From Herbinix sp. (GTDB lineage: Bacteria; Bacillota; Clostridia; Lachnospirales; Lachnospiraceae): a stretch of 64,000 bases of DNA. The stretch lies in NCBI GenBank assembly GCA_029238935.1, contig JAQZBN010000003.1, forward strand, positions 1 through 64,000. Direction: 5' to 3'. The notes under the pieces were generated by a model. That model saw only the letters and a program-made list of their open reading frames with translations. It had not been told where the DNA came from and did no database searches. Made by a program: the position numbers and the translations under genes. Positions 1 to 8,741 of this stretch are shown one piece after another. Numbering within the stretch: the stretch's first letter is position 1; each line of letters starts with the position of its first letter.

Positions 1-201
1 GCTTCCGCGCTGGGGTCGGTAAATGTATTTCATTTTGACGGACTGACGACTGGGGGGTCCGAATCAGGAAGACATATGCATTATCATGTCTTATCTGATA
101 CGGGCCACACAGTCGTCTGTCCGGCAACTTAAATCACATACCGACCCCAGCACGGAAGCTGTTCAATTCCTAAAAGGGCAAGCCCCTTTGTCAATCCCTT
201 C
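1..201. repeat. 201-bp hairpin repeat, copy 1
   Basis: This stretch recurs at 291-491 with only five differences, at 49, 53, 55, 147 and 176 of this copy. Bases 1-21 are the inverted complement of 139-159 with one mismatch. Further inward, about 40-68 pairs with about 93-121, and a GACAT/ATGTC pair closes the tip. The first 159 bp can therefore fold as one long imperfect hairpin. No ORF is present. It lies downstream of the GH3 gene and could be a MITE-like element, a structured RNA or a transcription end. The left border cannot be seen because the window starts here. Confidence 0.85.
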
Positions 202-290
202 AGCACACTCCTAGAACTATTAAATTCATTATCTTAAGTCAATATATCTTCACGTTTCCAACCCCAGCTTGCCCTCATAACACTACATCA

Positions 291-491
291 GCTTCCGCGC
301 TGGGGTCGGTAAATGTATTTCATTTTGACGGACTGACGGCTGCGTGGTCCGAATCAGGAAGACATATGCATTATCATGTCTTATCTGATACGGGCCACAC
401 AGTCGTCTGTCCGGCAACTTAAATCACATACCGACCTCAGCACGGAAGCTGTTCAATTCCTAAAATGGCAAGCCCCTTTGTCAATCCCTTC
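291..491. repeat. 201-bp hairpin repeat, copy 2
   Basis: Second copy of the repeat at 1-201, offset by exactly 290 bp and ending 15 bp before the GH3 stop codon. The outer 21-bp inverted arms (291-311 and 429-449) are kept. Two of the changes from copy 1 keep the inner arms paired or wobble-paired. The 89 bp between the copies (202-290) hold no ORF and nothing I recognise. Confidence 0.85.
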
Positions 492-506
492 GTCTCCTAT
501 ATGAAT

Positions 507-2390
507 TTAATACGTCAACCCATATCCTACATCGAATAGAAGATGCGCATTCTCTTTTCCGATATCCTCTACCTTCTCATAATAAGGCATAGAAAGCTTA
601 CCTGAAAATTTTGCTTCTCCCATTAATACAGAGGCTATACCATCTCCTTCGGTACCTGGAAGATAGCACATCACAATACTATCCCACTGGTTCATATAAT
701 CGCTAATAATTACATTTCTTCCTGCTACCAACAAGGTAACCACCGGCTTATCGAGATTATTAACAAAATCAATCGTACTCTTGTTATCGGAATGTGCTTT
801 TTTACCGGTAATAGATAGATCCTCGGTATCACCCTCATATTCTGCATAAGGTACCTCCCCAATTGCCATCAATACAATATCAGCTTCCGCAGCTCTATCT
901 CTATCGGTGATAATTTCAATACCATATTCATCGCCATATTCCTGTAAACCTTCTAAAATAGTAGTTCCATCCGTAATCTTCCCGTTGCTATCTAATTGAC
1001 CTTGCCAAGCTAATCCCCAGCCACCGATCTGTAGTCCCATGTCATTCAAAGCAGGACCTGTTACATAAATCTTTTGGCCTTTCTTCAGCGGAAGAATATT
1101 ATTATCATTCTTTAACAGTACTAAAGATTTTTCAACCAGCTTCTTAGCAAGACTACGATATTCGATACTACCCTGTTCTGTAACCTCATGAGTCACCTTT
1201 TCCATATAGGGATCCTCAAATATACCCAAATCAAATTTTACCTTTAGGATACGTCGAACTGCATCATCAATGCGTTCTTCACTGATTTTTCCTTTATTGA
1301 CGCCATTAACAATTGCTTTTATGGTGTCATTATAATAATTCGGCTCCATTAACATATCGACACCCGCATTAATTGCTAATGCAACATTCTCTTCAAAATT
1401 ACTTCCACTTAAGGCCTTTACAGCTTCCCAATCAGATACAACAAAACCTTCGAATCCCAATTCTGTTTTTAATACATCCGTAAGAAGATATTTATGTTCA
1501 TGCATCTTCAATCCATCGTAAGAACTGAAGGAAGCCATAACTATCTTTGCACCTGATTTAATTAACGCTTCATAAGGTACCAAATGAACTGCTCTTAACT
1601 CTTCTTCCGATACAATCGTATCACCACGGTCTAAAAGTCGATTGATTTCACCGGTTCCAAAGGAAGTTCCGCCATCTCCAACATAGTGTTTGATCGTGGA
1701 TACTACTCCATGATCTGCCTGCCCTTTTAAATAGGCATCTGCTAAAGAGGTAACTAAAGCCGGATCACTGGAATAGCTCTCATAGGTTCTTCCCCATCTA
1801 GGATCAGTGCTGACTGCTACACAGGGTGAAAAGTTCCACAGGATATTGGTTAATTTCATCTCCTCAGCTACTGCAGCACCCATTTCATACATTAATTCCG
1901 GATCATTGGCAGCACCTAGACCGATATTATGAGGATATACTACTGCTCCTTTTAACAGTGCATGACCATGAACTGCATCCACCCCATAAATCATTGGTAT
2001 CTTGTGGGTTGAACTTAAAGCTGCTCCTTGCAGATCTTTGAACATCTTATTCCAGTCCTCGATCGTGTTATTACCAGGTACTGACCCACCACCACTGAGT
2101 ACAGATCCTAATCTAAGATTTTTCATGTCTGCAGTTGTAACAACATTACGTTCTGCTTGAAGCATCTGCCCTGCTTTTTCCATCAATGACATCTGACTTA
2201 CCAAGATATCCACTCGTTCCGCCGTTGGTAATGATGCGTCCAAATATCTTAGATCATCTTCTGTTTCTTGCTCTGTACTTGCATCGCTTTCCTTTGCAGG
2301 TTCATCCGCCTTTTCCTTCGTATCACAACCTGCCAGAGAAAACAGGACCAATGTAAGAAGTAATAACCGAAACCATTTCATCATTTTCAT
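507..2390 (-). CDS. GH3 beta-glucan exo-glucosidase, lipoprotein
   Basis: Glycoside hydrolase family 3 enzyme that should release glucose from the ends of beta-glucan oligosaccharides outside the cell. The N-terminus has a hydrophobic run and a lipobox (LFSLAGC, Cys22), so it is predicted to be a membrane-attached lipoprotein. The nucleophile is Asp320 in the motif FVVSDWEAV, and the text around it resembles the ExoI/beta-glucan exohydrolase branch of GH3. About 627 residues cover both GH3 domains, with no Fn3 tail. The frame opens further upstream at a TTG (2423); I prefer the ATG at 2390, but no start has a perfect ribosome site. It is separated from the neighbouring GH30 gene by a terminator and about 295 bp, so it is probably its own unit. 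Confidence 0.85.
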   Translation of the reverse strand: MKMMKWFRLLLLTLVLFSLAGCDTKEKADEPAKESDASTEQETEDDLRYLDASLPTAERVDILVSQMSLMEKAGQMLQAERNVVTTADMKNLRLGSVLSGGGSVPGNNTIEDWNKMFKDLQGAALSSTHKIPMIYGVDAVHGHALLKGAVVYPHNIGLGAANDPELMYEMGAAVAEEMKLTNILWNFSPCVAVSTDPRWGRTYESYSSDPALVTSLADAYLKGQADHGVVSTIKHYVGDGGTSFGTGEINRLLDRGDTIVSEEELRAVHLVPYEALIKSGAKIVMASFSSYDGLKMHEHKYLLTDVLKTELGFEGFVVSDWEAVKALSGSNFEENVALAINAGVDMLMEPNYYNDTIKAIVNGVNKGKISEERIDDAVRRILKVKFDLGIFEDPYMEKVTHEVTEQGSIEYRSLAKKLVEKSLVLLKNDNNILPLKKGQKIYVTGPALNDMGLQIGGWGLAWQGQLDSNGKITDGTTILEGLQEYGDEYGIEIITDRDRAAEADIVLMAIGEVPYAEYEGDTEDLSITGKKAHSDNKSTIDFVNNLDKPVVTLLVAGRNVIISDYMNQWDSIVMCYLPGTEGDGIASVLMGEAKFSGKLSMPYYEKVEDIGKENAHLLFDVGYGLTY

Positions 2391-2644
2391 AACAATAACC
2401 ATGCCTTTCTTCACAACCTGCAAATCTTGAATCGCAGGTACTATAATTGTAAAGTGAATTGTAATAACAATTTACCTTACTAAATAATGTTGAAATTTCA
2501 TAGTATTTTCTTGCTAAGCCTTTACATTACTTTATGCAGCCAGAAAACTACTCTTCCATGAATTCTATTTATTTTTGTAAATAATATAAGCAAATGAAGT
2601 CATATCTTCCCCATGAAATTCAATAACTATCGCCTTTATAAATA

Positions 2645-2674
2645 GAGCCCTCTGGAAAATCTTTCAGAGGGCTC
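2645..2674 (-). terminator. Intrinsic terminator after the GH30 gene
   Basis: A 10-bp GC-rich stem (GAGCCCTCTG paired with CAGAGGGCTC) starts 12 bp after the stop codon of the GH30 gene. On the minus strand it is followed by TATTTATAAA. It marks the 3' end of the locus A operon. Confidence 0.8.
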
Positions 2675-2685
2675 CTTGTAGGTCT

Positions 2686-4014
2686 TTAAATTACGGCAGT
2701 TACCATGGATTGCTTTGCAACAACAAAGTCTACTAATTTGCCGTTGATGCGTAAAGTAACCGGAATATTCTGTTCCTTGCAGTTTAAGGCTACAAGAACA
2801 ATGGATCCATCTGGATTTTTAAATGCCGTCATCTCTAATTTGTCAGTATACTTTGTTAATGCGATGCGTTTTGCACCTTTGTTGATATATCTGCTAAAAT
2901 GTCCAATGTAATCAAAGGATAATTTCACTTCAAAGGTATCATTTACAGTATCAATCATAATAGGTGCATCACAGAAATTATTTACGTGGTTCGGTCCACC
3001 CTTCTCATCCAGTAAGATATTCCAATCAAGGAACCCTGTCATGCCGGCATTGAGATTACCCATGATGTCATGAGCATACATCTGTGCATTATGTAATTGA
3101 TCTGCACCAAAACGGCTATACTCCACACACCCTTCCGTAAAAATTAATTCTTTGCCTGGGAATGCTTTCTGGGTTAGTTCTATGGCTTCAAAATGATCAC
3201 CGGTATACCAATGGAACGCTATTCCGTCTATCATTTTGTCGGTATCCTGATCGATGGAACCTTTTGCTCTTTCATACATAATCTCTTTGTTATGATCCCA
3301 GATATTAATTTTAACATCGGTGAGACCATTCTTAACAAAGGCAGGATATAGGAAGTCTCTGACGAATTCTTTTTCTTCCTGTGCGGAATAGATGCAAGAA
3401 TCCCAGCTTTGAACTGCTGCGGGCTCATTCTGCACAGTCAGACGACTTACTTTAAGCCCTTTGTTATTATATTCTTTAATGTAACGGCAGATATATTCTG
3501 CCCAGAACTCACGATATTCCGGTTTTAATTTACCACCATGGTTCTTTTCCCCGTTAGTTTTCATAAATGCCGGCGGTGACCAAGGTGATAATAAAAGATC
3601 AAGAGGCTCCCCTCTCTTTTCGATTGCTGCTTTCATCAGAGGAATTATGTATTGTTCATCTCTTTCTAAGGTGAAGGTTTCCATTGCAGTATCGGAAGGA
3701 TCTGTGATTGCAGAGTAATTTCCTAAAGAGAAATCACAGCTGTCAATATGTCCTCTCGCCATATTGTAACGGTTGCCCTCCTCACCATAGTACAATTCCA
3801 CAATCTTTCTCTGATTTTCTTTGCTTAACTTGGAATATGCATATCCGGATGCTTCGGTAATTGCTCCGCCAAAGCCCAAATAAGTTTGATATTCAACCTC
3901 AGGATAAATATTAACGACCTGCATCTCCACTGGTCTTTCTTCATTTATAAATTCAAAATTTTCAGTAACAGTTGATTTTTGTTTATTCTCATAACTAGTG
4001 GTTATTAATTTCAT
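2686..4014 (-). CDS. GH30 beta-glucanase/glucosidase, cytosolic (copy 1)
   Basis: Family GH30 glycoside hydrolase, probably acting on beta-1,6 or beta-1,3 linked glucooligosaccharides, given the laminarin-type neighbours. The acid/base is Glu197 in VQNEP and the nucleophile Glu294 in IFTEGC; FGGAITEASG near residue 48 is typical of the family. There is no signal peptide, so it should act in the cytosol on imported oligosaccharides. Its ATG overlaps the GH5 stop codon (ATGA), and AAAGGAGG lies 6 bases upstream, so translation is coupled. It is a close paralogue of the GH30 at 6126-7457. Which linkage each copy prefers cannot be read from sequence alone. Confidence 0.85.
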   Translation of the reverse strand: MKLITTSYENKQKSTVTENFEFINEERPVEMQVVNIYPEVEYQTYLGFGGAITEASGYAYSKLSKENQRKIVELYYGEEGNRYNMARGHIDSCDFSLGNYSAITDPSDTAMETFTLERDEQYIIPLMKAAIEKRGEPLDLLLSPWSPPAFMKTNGEKNHGGKLKPEYREFWAEYICRYIKEYNNKGLKVSRLTVQNEPAAVQSWDSCIYSAQEEKEFVRDFLYPAFVKNGLTDVKINIWDHNKEIMYERAKGSIDQDTDKMIDGIAFHWYTGDHFEAIELTQKAFPGKELIFTEGCVEYSRFGADQLHNAQMYAHDIMGNLNAGMTGFLDWNILLDEKGGPNHVNNFCDAPIMIDTVNDTFEVKLSFDYIGHFSRYINKGAKRIALTKYTDKLEMTAFKNPDGSIVLVALNCKEQNIPVTLRINGKLVDFVVAKQSMVTAVI

Positions 4015-5990
4015 AGCTTCCTCCTTTTTGCTCTATTCTTTTTGTTAAAAAAGAATAGGAAACCTGTTGCTGCGGCAAGTACTATAACTCCTGCTCCTAA
4101 GACTAGGATGGTTGCTCTATTGACATTGCCTTTCTGATTGCTTTTTTCTGTATCGACCCAGTCCAGAATTGTTCCCTCTGTACCCATATCCTTCTTCATT
4201 GCCTCTACTGTTTCCCGGGGAAGAGGATCTGCATAGGACTGCGCAAAATAGATATCATCAAAATAATAGGATCCGGGAACATTTGCTCCAATTCGTACCT
4301 CAATAATTGCAGACAAATCAATGTCGTTCTTCGCTTTCGTCAGATCAATAAAGACTTTATCCCATTGGTGAGCTTGGGGCATCGCTGCTGCCGAGGTATA
4401 ATCAGACCATGTCTTACCGTTTTTATCAACCAAGGTAATATATAGTGCTCTACTTCCCTGATTTCCATAGGTGTTGATGATCAGATATTCCATTCCTGCG
4501 GTGTCTACAGAATTACGTATTGCAGGGGAAATACATACATTTCTAGAGATAGGGGTAGGCATACTTTCCACTCCTGTGACAGTCAACTTTATAACATTAC
4601 TCTCTTCCCTGCTGGAGTATGTTTCCTTACTGGATACAATGGAAGACTCTGCATCCCTGCCCGCTTTTAAGTTAATTTCATTCTCTACATTTTGATACCA
4701 TTTTCTAAGATTGTTATCCGTTAATTCGGGATTTGCCATGGTACGTAATAAATCGTAAAGATATTTATTCTTTGTAAAATAAGTGTCTGTATCAAGCTTA
4801 CTCCATTTATCTTCAATTGCCTCTGCTGTATCAAAACCGATATTAGCATCCGGAGTTTTACTGCTTTTGCTGGTATAGATACCCCAATTTCCGTTATCTA
4901 CGGTCTTATAGGTCCAAGTTGTCCAACTCCAGCCATTCTCCTCATACACCTTCAAAGCATGCTCCCAACTTTGAAGCTCATCAAATAGAGTAAATTCTCC
5001 GATCAAAACCGGAACATTATGTCCCGCTTTCTTGTTATTCGTTACTTTTGATTCCGTAAAGTTTTTTTGGGTTGTTGCATTGTCCGTTCCATTCCAGCAG
5101 TAGTAATGATATTCATACATTACATTTTCCCATCCATACTTGGATGGATCCGGCATATTGGTAGGTTCCCAGATGGAATTTAATATAATCAGATGGTCCG
5201 GATCAATGGCACGAATTGCCTGATATAACCTGTCATAAAAGGGTAGCTGCACACCCCCCCAGGGAGCTCTCTCCTGTTCTGTGCCCTCAGGTTCATTGAG
5301 TAAATCATAGCCTGCTATGGTTGAATTCCCTTTATAATGCTCTGCCAGCTGTTCCCATAGGGATACGGTAAGCATTTGACTCGTCTCATCGGTAAATAAT
5401 ATCGAACCGCTGTTATCACCGGAATGATCCCTGCCGTTTTGAGACCCCGGTGCAGCATGGAGATCTAGTATAACATAGATTTCTCTTTCTTCACATTCTT
5501 TTACAAACCAATCATAGGTTGCCAGGGTGTCTTCTCTTAGCTTCCCTTCCTCATCCAATAAGTTTAGATATGATATTGGAAGACGCAGTACATTAAAATT
5601 CAGTTCCTTCACATGATCAAAGTCTTGTTCCGTCCACCAGGACTTTTCATATTCCTTGATCAGCGCTTCGGCCTTATCCTTCCCAAATCGTTCCGTTAAG
5701 GTTTCAATGGCAGTCTTCTGATCTCCGGCAGTGGTAGGGCACATCCATGCCTCCATCACCTGCCAGCCACCGACATTGGTTCCCCTTAAGGTAACAACGT
5801 CTCCCTGACCTGATCCATTCCTTAAAACTTTACCGTCTGCTTTTAAAAACCGTGCATCCAATTCTTCAGGTTCCTTGATCTCTTGTGATTGTGAAACCGC
5901 TGCCAGGCACGTAGACCCAAGTAAAATTCCAAATAAAAAAACTAAAAAGATTGGTATCCTGTTTACTATCATGGAACATATCTTCTTCAT
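4011..5990 (-). CDS. GH5 glucanase, membrane-anchored with extra beta-sandwich
   Basis: Family GH5 enzyme related to the exo-beta-1,3-glucanase group (RGTNVGGW near residue 69). The acid/base is Glu233 in LLNEPEG and the nucleophile Glu332 in LIGEFTLF. Unlike its paralogue at 7476-8615, it has an N-terminal signal/membrane segment (residues 9-31). After the catalytic domain come a beta-sandwich of carbohydrate-binding appearance (about 470-600) and a C-terminal membrane helix (about 632-650) followed by basic residues. It is therefore predicted to face outwards and cut glucan at the surface. The start at 5990 is preceded by GGGG. The stop overlaps the next gene. Confidence 0.85.
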   Translation of the reverse strand: MKKICSMIVNRIPIFLVFLFGILLGSTCLAAVSQSQEIKEPEELDARFLKADGKVLRNGSGQGDVVTLRGTNVGGWQVMEAWMCPTTAGDQKTAIETLTERFGKDKAEALIKEYEKSWWTEQDFDHVKELNFNVLRLPISYLNLLDEEGKLREDTLATYDWFVKECEEREIYVILDLHAAPGSQNGRDHSGDNSGSILFTDETSQMLTVSLWEQLAEHYKGNSTIAGYDLLNEPEGTEQERAPWGGVQLPFYDRLYQAIRAIDPDHLIILNSIWEPTNMPDPSKYGWENVMYEYHYYCWNGTDNATTQKNFTESKVTNNKKAGHNVPVLIGEFTLFDELQSWEHALKVYEENGWSWTTWTYKTVDNGNWGIYTSKSSKTPDANIGFDTAEAIEDKWSKLDTDTYFTKNKYLYDLLRTMANPELTDNNLRKWYQNVENEINLKAGRDAESSIVSSKETYSSREESNVIKLTVTGVESMPTPISRNVCISPAIRNSVDTAGMEYLIINTYGNQGSRALYITLVDKNGKTWSDYTSAAAMPQAHQWDKVFIDLTKAKNDIDLSAIIEVRIGANVPGSYYFDDIYFAQSYADPLPRETVEAMKKDMGTEGTILDWVDTEKSNQKGNVNRATILVLGAGVIVLAAATGFLFFFNKKNRAKRRKL

Positions 5991-6022
5991 AGCATTACCC
6001 CAATAAATTTATATTCGTTTCC

Positions 6023-6074
6023 TGCATTGAAAACCACGTAAGAAAGGGGTAACCCTATGTGGTTTTTCAATGCA
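6023..6074 (-). terminator. Intercistronic hairpin / partial terminator between GH30 and GH5
   Basis: Inverted arms TGCATTGAAAACCAC and GTGGTTTTTCAATGCA enclose a 21-base loop. The A-run before and T-run within the stem look like a weak two-way terminator. It sits between GH30 copy 2 and the anchored GH5 and may lower expression of the last two genes or stabilise mRNA ends. Confidence 0.55.
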
Positions 6075-6125
6075 TAAATGTCTTCGTATCTTTTTACTAA
6101 ATTTTTTCAAACAGAAATAATTCTA

Positions 6126-7457
6126 TCATGATTCAATTACTGCTGTTACGATTGAGCTTTTCGGAACTGCCAAACCTACGGATTTACCTTCCATACGAAT
6201 GACGGTATTATAATCCTGCTCATTGCGGTTTAATACCACTAGTACAATGGATCCGTCCGTATTTTTAAATGCTGTCATCTCTAACTCATTTGTGTACTTG
6301 GTGAGACCAATACGTTTCGCACCTTTATGAATATATCTGCTGAAATGTCCGATATAATCAAAGGAAAGTTTCACTTCAAAGGTATCCTCCTTGGTATTGA
6401 TCATAATTGGTGCATCACAGTAGTTTTCGACATGATTAGGTCCACCCTTTTCATCTAGGAGAATGTTCCAATCAATAGAGGCTGTCATACCTGCATTTAA
6501 ATTTCCCATAATATCATGGGCATACATTTGTGCATTCTGTAACTGATTGGTACCAAAGCGACTATATTCTACACAACCTTCGGTAAAGATCAGCTCTTTC
6601 CCAGGGAATGACTCTGCTGTAATTTTAATTGCTTCAAAATGATCACCGGTATACCAATGGTAAGCAACTCCATCAATCATTGAAATCGTATCCTGGTCAA
6701 TGGTTACCTTCGCTCTTTCATACATTCTTTCTTTGTTATGATCCCAGATGGTAATCTTTACATCAGTAAGCTCATTTTTTATCATGGCAGGATAAAGGAA
6801 GTCTCTGATAAATACTTTTTCATCCTCTGCTGTATAGAGACAGGAATCCCATTTTTGAACTGCGTTGGGTTCGTTTTGAATAGTAATCCAGCTTACGAAA
6901 AAGCCTCTCTTTTGATATTCTTTAATATAACGGCATATGTACTCTGCCCAAAAGCCTCGAAACTCCGGTTTTAATTTTCCACCACAATTTTTTTCACCAT
7001 TGGTCTTCATAAATGCCGGAGGAGACCATGGGGATAATAGCAATTCTATCGCTTCTCCTCTTTTTTGCTCGGCTGCCTTCATGAGGGGAATAATATACTG
7101 TTCATCTCTTTCTAGGGTAAAGGTCTTCATCTCCACATCTTCCGGATCAGTTATCGCGGAATAGTTCCCCAGGGAGAAGTCACAGCTGTCAATATGTCCT
7201 CTTGCTATATTATAACGATTTCCGGTCTTACCAAAATAAAGTTCTAATACTTTCTCCTGGTTTTCCTTACTCAGCTTTGAATACGCATAACCGGAGGCTT
7301 CGGTAATAGCCCCGCCAAAACCATGAAATGTCTGAAACTCAAACTCAGGATACAGATTAATTACCTGCATTGCAGCTCCATGATCCTGATTTAATGCTAC
7401 TTCTTCACATACCGTACTCTTTTGATTGTCTTCATATCTCGTAGTAATAACTTTCAT
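6126..7457 (-). CDS. GH30 beta-glucanase/glucosidase, cytosolic (copy 2)
   Basis: GH30 glycoside hydrolase closely matching the gene at 2686-4014 along its whole length. The catalytic pair is Glu196 (IQNEP) and Glu293 (IFTEGC). No signal peptide is present, so it is cytosolic. The frame opens at 7469, but GGAGGTAACA directly before the ATG at 7457 and alignment with copy 1 fix the start there. It follows the cytosolic GH5 by 18 bp. A GH5-GH30 pair thus occurs twice in a row, which suggests a tandem duplication and possible division of linkage specificity. Confidence 0.85.
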   Translation of the reverse strand: MKVITTRYEDNQKSTVCEEVALNQDHGAAMQVINLYPEFEFQTFHGFGGAITEASGYAYSKLSKENQEKVLELYFGKTGNRYNIARGHIDSCDFSLGNYSAITDPEDVEMKTFTLERDEQYIIPLMKAAEQKRGEAIELLLSPWSPPAFMKTNGEKNCGGKLKPEFRGFWAEYICRYIKEYQKRGFFVSWITIQNEPNAVQKWDSCLYTAEDEKVFIRDFLYPAMIKNELTDVKITIWDHNKERMYERAKVTIDQDTISMIDGVAYHWYTGDHFEAIKITAESFPGKELIFTEGCVEYSRFGTNQLQNAQMYAHDIMGNLNAGMTASIDWNILLDEKGGPNHVENYCDAPIMINTKEDTFEVKLSFDYIGHFSRYIHKGAKRIGLTKYTNELEMTAFKNTDGSIVLVVLNRNEQDYNTVIRMEGKSVGLAVPKSSIVTAVIES

Positions 7458-7475
7458 TGTTACCTCCATGTCCCT

Positions 7476-8615
7476 CTATTGACTAGCCTTTTCCTTCAGC
7501 AGATCATAGAGCTCTGTATTTTTTGCAAAATTCGTTTTCGTATCAACAATACTCCATTTTTCTTTGATGACCTCATACGAATCAGTTTCTAGTTCTGCTT
7601 TCGGTGTATCTGTCTTTTTGCTGTTAAAGATCCCCCAACTACCAAAGCCAACAGTTTTATAGGTCCAAGTAGTCCAGCTCCAACCATGCCTTGCATATAC
7701 ATCCAGTGCATATTCCCAGCTCTCTAATTTATTAAACAAGGTAAATTCACCTACTAAGATAGGAACATTAAACCCTGCCTGATCTGTCATTACCACTTTA
7801 GAATCCGTAAATTTCATCTGTTTCTCTATATCGTCGATTCCATCCCAGCCATAGTAATGATACTCATACATCACATTTTCCCACTGATATTTCGCTGGAT
7901 CCTGCATATGACATGGGTCCCAGATTGCTTCCATGATAATTACATGGTCCCTATCAATGGCTCTGATCGCATGATATAATCTGTCATAGAATGGAAATTG
8001 TACTACGCCCCAAGGAGCTTGCTCTTCTTTCGTTCCTTCCGGTTCGTTTAACAAATCATATCCTGCTATGGTGGCATTTCCTTTATAATGCTCTGCCAGC
8101 TGTTCCCAAAGTGAAACAGTTAGATCCTGATATTCCTTTTCATTATATAATCTGCAACCACTGGTATCCCCTGAATGATCCTTTCCATTCTGGGAGCCAG
8201 GAGCACTGTGCAGGTCTAGAATGACATAAATCCCTCTTTTTTCACACTCAGCAACAAACCAATCATAGGTAGCTAAGGTTTCCGTTTTACATTTACCCTC
8301 TTCATCTAATAAGTTTAAATAAGAAATTGGAAGACGCAGTACGTTAAAATTCAGCTCTTTACAATTTACAAAGTCTTGTTCCTGCCACCAATGATTTTCA
8401 TATACTTGAATTAACTCTTTTGCCTTTTCATCTCCAAAACGTTTCGTTAATGTCTCAATTGCAGTTTTTTGGCATTCTGCATCAGTAGGACACATCCAAG
8501 CTTCCATTACCTGCCAGCCGCCGACGTTGGTTCCCCGTAGAGTAACAACGTCTCCGGTACCAAACTTATCTCTAAGAACTTCTCCATCTGCTTTTAAGAA
8601 TCTATCCATACTCAT
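7476..8615 (-). CDS. GH5 beta-glucosidase/exo-glucanase, cytosolic
   Basis: Family GH5 enzyme of 379 residues with no signal peptide. Glu191 in LLNEPEG is the predicted acid/base and Glu290 in LVGEFTLF the nucleophile. RGTNVGGW near residue 27 places it with the exo-beta-1,3-glucanase-like members. It aligns with the catalytic part of the anchored GH5 at 4011-5990 but starts directly at the catalytic domain and lacks the sandwich and anchor. AAGGAG lies 6 bases before the ATG. Its likely role is to trim imported beta-glucan oligosaccharides inside the cell. Confidence 0.85.
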   Translation of the reverse strand: MSMDRFLKADGEVLRDKFGTGDVVTLRGTNVGGWQVMEAWMCPTDAECQKTAIETLTKRFGDEKAKELIQVYENHWWQEQDFVNCKELNFNVLRLPISYLNLLDEEGKCKTETLATYDWFVAECEKRGIYVILDLHSAPGSQNGKDHSGDTSGCRLYNEKEYQDLTVSLWEQLAEHYKGNATIAGYDLLNEPEGTKEEQAPWGVVQFPFYDRLYHAIRAIDRDHVIIMEAIWDPCHMQDPAKYQWENVMYEYHYYGWDGIDDIEKQMKFTDSKVVMTDQAGFNVPILVGEFTLFNKLESWEYALDVYARHGWSWTTWTYKTVGFGSWGIFNSKKTDTPKAELETDSYEVIKEKWSIVDTKTNFAKNTELYDLLKEKASQ

Positions 8616-8680
8616 AGTTGACTCCTTCTATGTTCCCCGACAAGCTGAATTCGCAAGATCATTCACTTGTCATTATGGTT

Positions 8681-8714
8681 ACAGGCTATGTTAACAAAAT
8701 GTTCCATAGCCTGT
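8681..8714 (-). other. Intercistronic hairpin between phosphorylase and GH5
   Basis: A 10-bp stem (ACAGGCTATG/CATAGCCTGT) encloses 14 bases that can pair further (GAACA/TGTTA-like). No T-run follows, so it is more likely an mRNA processing or stabilising structure than a terminator. Confidence 0.55.
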
Positions 8715-8741
8715 ATTTGTAATCTTATAATTTAAGGTTGA

